A stretch of 23,481 nt of DNA from an uncultured Butyricicoccus sp. (GTDB lineage: Bacteria > Bacillota > Clostridia > Oscillospirales > Butyricicoccaceae): positions 1-23,481 of the forward strand of contig USSI01000005.1 of NCBI GenBank assembly GCA_900557315.1, read 5' to 3'. Shown piece by piece: positions 21,475 through 23,481 of the stretch. The notes under the pieces are model-generated. The model worked only from the letters and a program-made list of their open reading frames with translations, searched no databases and was not told where the DNA came from. The first letter of the stretch is position 1. Every line of letters starts with the position of its first letter. A program made the position numbers and the translations under genes.

Positions 21475-22500
21475 ATGAAACTGATGCGCGTACAGGATGC
21501 AGTCGGGCAGGTGCTCTGCCACGATATCACCCAGATCATCCCCGGGGTGACCAAGGACGCTGTGTTCCGCAAGGGCCACATCATCCGCGAGGAGGACATC
21601 CCCGTGCTGCTCAGCGTGGGCAAGGAGCACATCTATATTTGGGAAAACAACGAAAACATGCTGCACGAGAACGATGCGGCGGACATCCTGCGCGCGCTCT
21701 GCCAGGGCGCGCACATGCACGCCTCCGCGCCCAAGGAGGGCAAGATTGAGTTGACCGCCGAGGCGGACGGCCTGCTGCTCGTGGACATCGAGCGCCTGCG
21801 CGCGGTCAACGCGCTGGGCGAAATGATGATCGCCACGCGCGCCTCCGGCTTCCCGGTCAAAAAGGGCGACAAGCTGTGCGGCACGCGCATCATCCCGCTC
21901 GTAATCGAAAAAGAGAAAATGGAGCGTGCAAAGCAGGCCGCGGGCGGCAAACCGCTTTTGCAGCTTCTCCCGTTCCGCGCGCGCTCGTTCGGCGTGGTCA
22001 CGACCGGGAGCGAGGTCTATAAAGGGCTGATTAAGGATGCGTTTACCCCCGTCCTCGTGGAAAAAATGGCGGAATACGGCTGCGAAATGGCGGCGCATGC
22101 GGTCTGCGGCGACGACCACGAGCAGATCACCGCCGCGATCCGCCAGATGGCGGACGAGGGCGTGGAGCTGATTTTGTGCACCGGCGGCATGAGCGTCGAT
22201 CCGGATGACCGCACCCCGCTCGCCATCCGGAACGCAGGCGCGCGGGTCGTCAGCTACGGCGCGCCCGTCCTGCCCGGCGCGATGTTCCTCGTGTCCTACC
22301 TGCCGGACGGGCGGCCGGTCTGCGGCCTGCCCGGGTGCGTGATGTATGCCAAGCGCACGATTTTCGATCTGGTGCTGCCGCGCCTGCTGGCGGACGTACC
22401 CGTTACGGCGGACTGGCTCGCCGGGCTGGGGCACGGCGGGCTGTGCCTGAACTGCCCGGACTGCCATTTCCCGAACTGCGGCTTTGGCAAGGGCGTGTAA
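21475..22500 (+). CDS. Molybdopterin-binding (MoeA/Mog-like) protein with cysteine-rich tail
   Basis: A 341-residue protein. The N-terminal half (MKLMRVQDAVGQVLCHDITQ) resembles MoeA domains that bind molybdopterin. The middle part (about 175-310) is a MoaB/Mog fold with FGVVTTGSEVYKG, LCTGGMSVDPDDRTP and a VCGLPGCVMY loop. The C-terminus carries CLNCPDCHFPNCGFGK with Cys324, 327, 330 and 335, which looks like a metal site. It differs from MoeA proper, which ends in a beta-barrel domain IV. In the company of moaC, yqeB and yqeC it probably acts in molybdenum cofactor modification or insertion for the selenium-dependent hydroxylases. The ATG follows CTGGAGGCTTTATCC; a longer frame upstream starts inside the promoter. 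It is 15 bases before moaC. Confidence 0.85.
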   Translation: MKLMRVQDAVGQVLCHDITQIIPGVTKDAVFRKGHIIREEDIPVLLSVGKEHIYIWENNENMLHENDAADILRALCQGAHMHASAPKEGKIELTAEADGLLLVDIERLRAVNALGEMMIATRASGFPVKKGDKLCGTRIIPLVIEKEKMERAKQAAGGKPLLQLLPFRARSFGVVTTGSEVYKGLIKDAFTPVLVEKMAEYGCEMAAHAVCGDDHEQITAAIRQMADEGVELILCTGGMSVDPDDRTPLAIRNAGARVVSYGAPVLPGAMFLVSYLPDGRPVCGLPGCVMYAKRTIFDLVLPRLLADVPVTADWLAGLGHGGLCLNCPDCHFPNCGFGKGV

Positions 22501-22515
22501 AAAGGAGTTATTGCA

Positions 22516-22992
22516 ATGGAGTTTACCCACATTGACGCAAACGGCAACGCCGTGATGGTGGACGTGAGCGAAAAGCAGGCCACCCAGCGCACCGCGGTCG
22601 CCGCTGGACGCATCACGATGAGCCCGGACTGCTTTGCCGCTGTGCAGAACGGCACGGCGAAAAAGGGCGACGTGCTCGGCGTGGCGCAGGTGGCAGGCAT
22701 TATGGCCACCAAACACACCGCCGACCTCATCCCGCTGTGCCACCGGCTGAACCTGACCAAAAGCGAGGTCATGTTCACGCTGCACGAGAAGGAGCACAGC
22801 ATCGAAGCCGTGTGTACCGTGCGCTGCACCGGCCCGACGGGCGTGGAGATGGAGGCACTGACCGCCGTTTCCGTGGCGGCCCTCACCGTTTACGATATGT
22901 GCAAGGCGGTGCAGAAGGATATGGAGATCACCAACATCCGCCTGCTGGAAAAATCCGGCGGCAAAAGCGGAGATTACCGCCGCGCTGAATGA
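22516..22992 (+). CDS. moaC: Cyclic pyranopterin monophosphate synthase MoaC
   Basis: A 158-residue enzyme of molybdenum cofactor biosynthesis. With MoaA it converts GTP to cyclic pyranopterin monophosphate, MoaC acting on the 3',8-cyclo-GTP made by MoaA. Conserved blocks are [15 protein letters not shown] (66-80, with His76), [20 protein letters not shown] (109-128, with Glu111, Glu113 and Asp127) and Lys130, and a final [12 protein letters not shown]. Length and motifs are normal. The ATG follows AAAAAGGAGTTATTGCA. It is the second and last gene of its operon, closed by a strong terminator. moaA is not in the window. Confidence 0.95.
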   Translation: MEFTHIDANGNAVMVDVSEKQATQRTAVAAGRITMSPDCFAAVQNGTAKKGDVLGVAQVAGIMATKHTADLIPLCHRLNLTKSEVMFTLHEKEHSIEAVCTVRCTGPTGVEMEALTAVSVAALTVYDMCKAVQKDMEITNIRLLEKSGGKSGDYRRAE

Positions 22993-23000
22993 ACACAACC

Positions 23001-23045
23001 AAGGATGGGAGAAAGCTTTCCGGCTTTCTCCCATCCTTTATTTTA
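23001..23045 (+). terminator. Intrinsic terminator of the moeA-like / moaC operon
   Basis: AAGGATGGGAGAAAGC (23001-23016) pairs perfectly with GCTTTCTCCCATCCTT (23023-23038), a 16-bp stem, followed by TATTTTAT. It begins 8 bases after the moaC stop. Confidence 0.92.
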
Positions 23046-23081
23046 TGGGTCAGCCGGACAGAAAGCCGAGGGACCGTCCGA

Positions 23082-23116
23082 TTGCGACGGTTTTTCCGTC
23101 CGGCTTGGGCTATAAT
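23082..23116 (+). promoter_or_regulatory. Promoter region of spoIIGA
   Basis: A perfect TATAAT (23111-23116) lies 22 bases before the GTG start. No -35 box is found at 17 bases; the nearest, TTGCGA (23082-23087), is 23 bases away. The known spoIIG promoter of B. subtilis also has an over-long spacer (22 bases) and needs Spo0A. No clear Spo0A box was recognised. An 8-bp inverted repeat (AGCCGGAC 23052-23059, GTCCGGCT 23098-23105) overlaps the region. Confidence 0.45.
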
Positions 23117-23138
23117 CTTCCTGAAAGGGGGGATGGCC

Positions 23139-23481
23139 GTGACGGTGGTGTATCTGGACAGCGTGGTTTTCTTCAACGCCTTGCTGGACTACCTCCTGTT
23201 GTTGGTGTCGGCCCGGCTGGCGGGCATCCCCCTGCGCCGGGGGCGATACGTTCTCTGCGGCCTGCTGGGGGGCTTGTATGCCGGGGCGGTGTTCCTGCCG
23301 GGATGGGGCTTTCTGGCGGCGGCTCCGGCAAAGGCTGCGGCGGGGGTGCTGCTGGCGCTGGTGGCCTTCGGCGGGGAGCGGCATTTCCTGCGGCTGACCC
23401 TGCTGACCTTTGCCGTGGCCTGCGGCCTGGCGGGAACGGTGCTGGCCTTCGCCCGGGCTCTGGGCGAGTACGGCGCCACCT
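23139..23481 (+). CDS. spoIIGA: Sporulation sigma-E processing peptidase SpoIIGA (partial, cut by window end)
   Basis: Only the first 114 codons are present. The translated start TVVYLDSVVFFNALLDYLLL is the family hallmark (a YLD followed by the first membrane segment). LAGIPLRRGRYVLCGLLGGL and further hydrophobic segments follow, agreeing with the multi-pass N-terminal half; the C-terminal aspartic protease half lies outside. SpoIIGA cleaves pro-sigma-E in the mother cell after a signal from the forespore; sigE normally follows it. A GTG at 23139 is preferred because the run of G at 23127-23132 is then 6 bases away, while the ATG at 23133 would touch it. Arginine here is mostly CGG and leucine mostly CTG, unlike the CGC-rich genes to the left. 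Confidence 0.85.
   Translation, partial: MTVVYLDSVVFFNALLDYLLLLVSARLAGIPLRRGRYVLCGLLGGLYAGAVFLPGWGFLAAAPAKAAAGVLLALVAFGGERHFLRLTLLTFAVACGLAGTVLAFARALGEYGAT

Noticed and set aside
21469..23034. Open frame of 521 codons on the minus strand opposite the moeA-like and moaC genes
   Set aside because: It runs through the moaC terminator and opposes two genes with clear motifs; it is a GC-driven shadow.
23052..23105. Second terminator upstream of spoIIGA
   Set aside because: The 8-bp arms enclose a 38-base loop and neither strand has a T-tract after the stem.

Overview
The window is about 23.5 kb of GC-rich, gene-dense bacterial chromosome. It reads as a spore-forming anaerobic member of the Clostridia (Bacillota), probably of the Oscillospirales/gut type. 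The evidence is the start of spoIIGA at the right edge, Firmicutes-type AGGAGG ribosome binding sites with frequent GTG and TTG starts, sigma-A promoters, a PTS sucrose operon and an orphan-SelD type selenium/molybdenum gene set. The lineage call is inference. I see no tRNA, rRNA, CRISPR array, insertion sequence or phage gene. No gene-free stretch exceeds 300 bases; the longest are 12665-12878 and 21248-21474, and both are described below.

Left part (1-7420). A minus-strand operon carries an SPFH membrane protein, a small ribbon-helix-helix protein and an SdpI-family membrane protein, behind a strong promoter with a palindrome at its start point. Next comes gluQRS (minus), translationally coupled to a P-loop kinase gene that carries a one-base frameshift. 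On the plus strand follow a GH3 lipoprotein glycosidase, an ECF sigma factor with an overlapping membrane anti-sigma gene and a likely self-recognised promoter, and an Sfp-type phosphopantetheinyl transferase.

Middle part (7434-15342). A sucrose operon on the minus strand runs in transcription order scrR (LacI family), scrA (PTS EIIBCA), scrB (GH32), a Cof-type HAD phosphatase and scrK. ScrA imports sucrose as sucrose-6-phosphate, ScrB splits it to glucose-6-phosphate and fructose, and ScrK phosphorylates fructose. An operator that also fits the CcpA cre consensus lies just downstream of the scrA promoter. Upstream of scrR on the same strand are a YgjP-type metallopeptidase gene with a second one-base frameshift and a DMT-family transporter.

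Right part (15454-22992). This is the most interesting region, a compact module for selenium-dependent molybdenum hydroxylase maturation. It contains selD, an EF2568-type cysteine desulfurase, yedE, a TusA-like yedF, a DUF3343 Se/S-carrier-like gene, yqeC, yqeB, a short ModE-like regulator, a MoeA/Mog-like molybdopterin-binding protein with a cysteine-rich tail, and moaC. They lie in five transcription units on both strands. The likely logic is: YedE moves a selenium or sulfur species across the membrane, the desulfurase, YedF and DUF3343 proteins mobilise and carry it, SelD makes selenophosphate, and YqeB/YqeC install selenium in the molybdenum cofactor. MoaC and the MoeA-like protein supply the cofactor under ModE-type control. 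No hydroxylase structural gene and no selA, selB or selC is visible here. A 24-bp ModE-like inverted repeat sits between the divergent modE-like and moeA-like genes.

Right edge (23139-23481): the 5' part of spoIIGA, which links the locus to sporulation.
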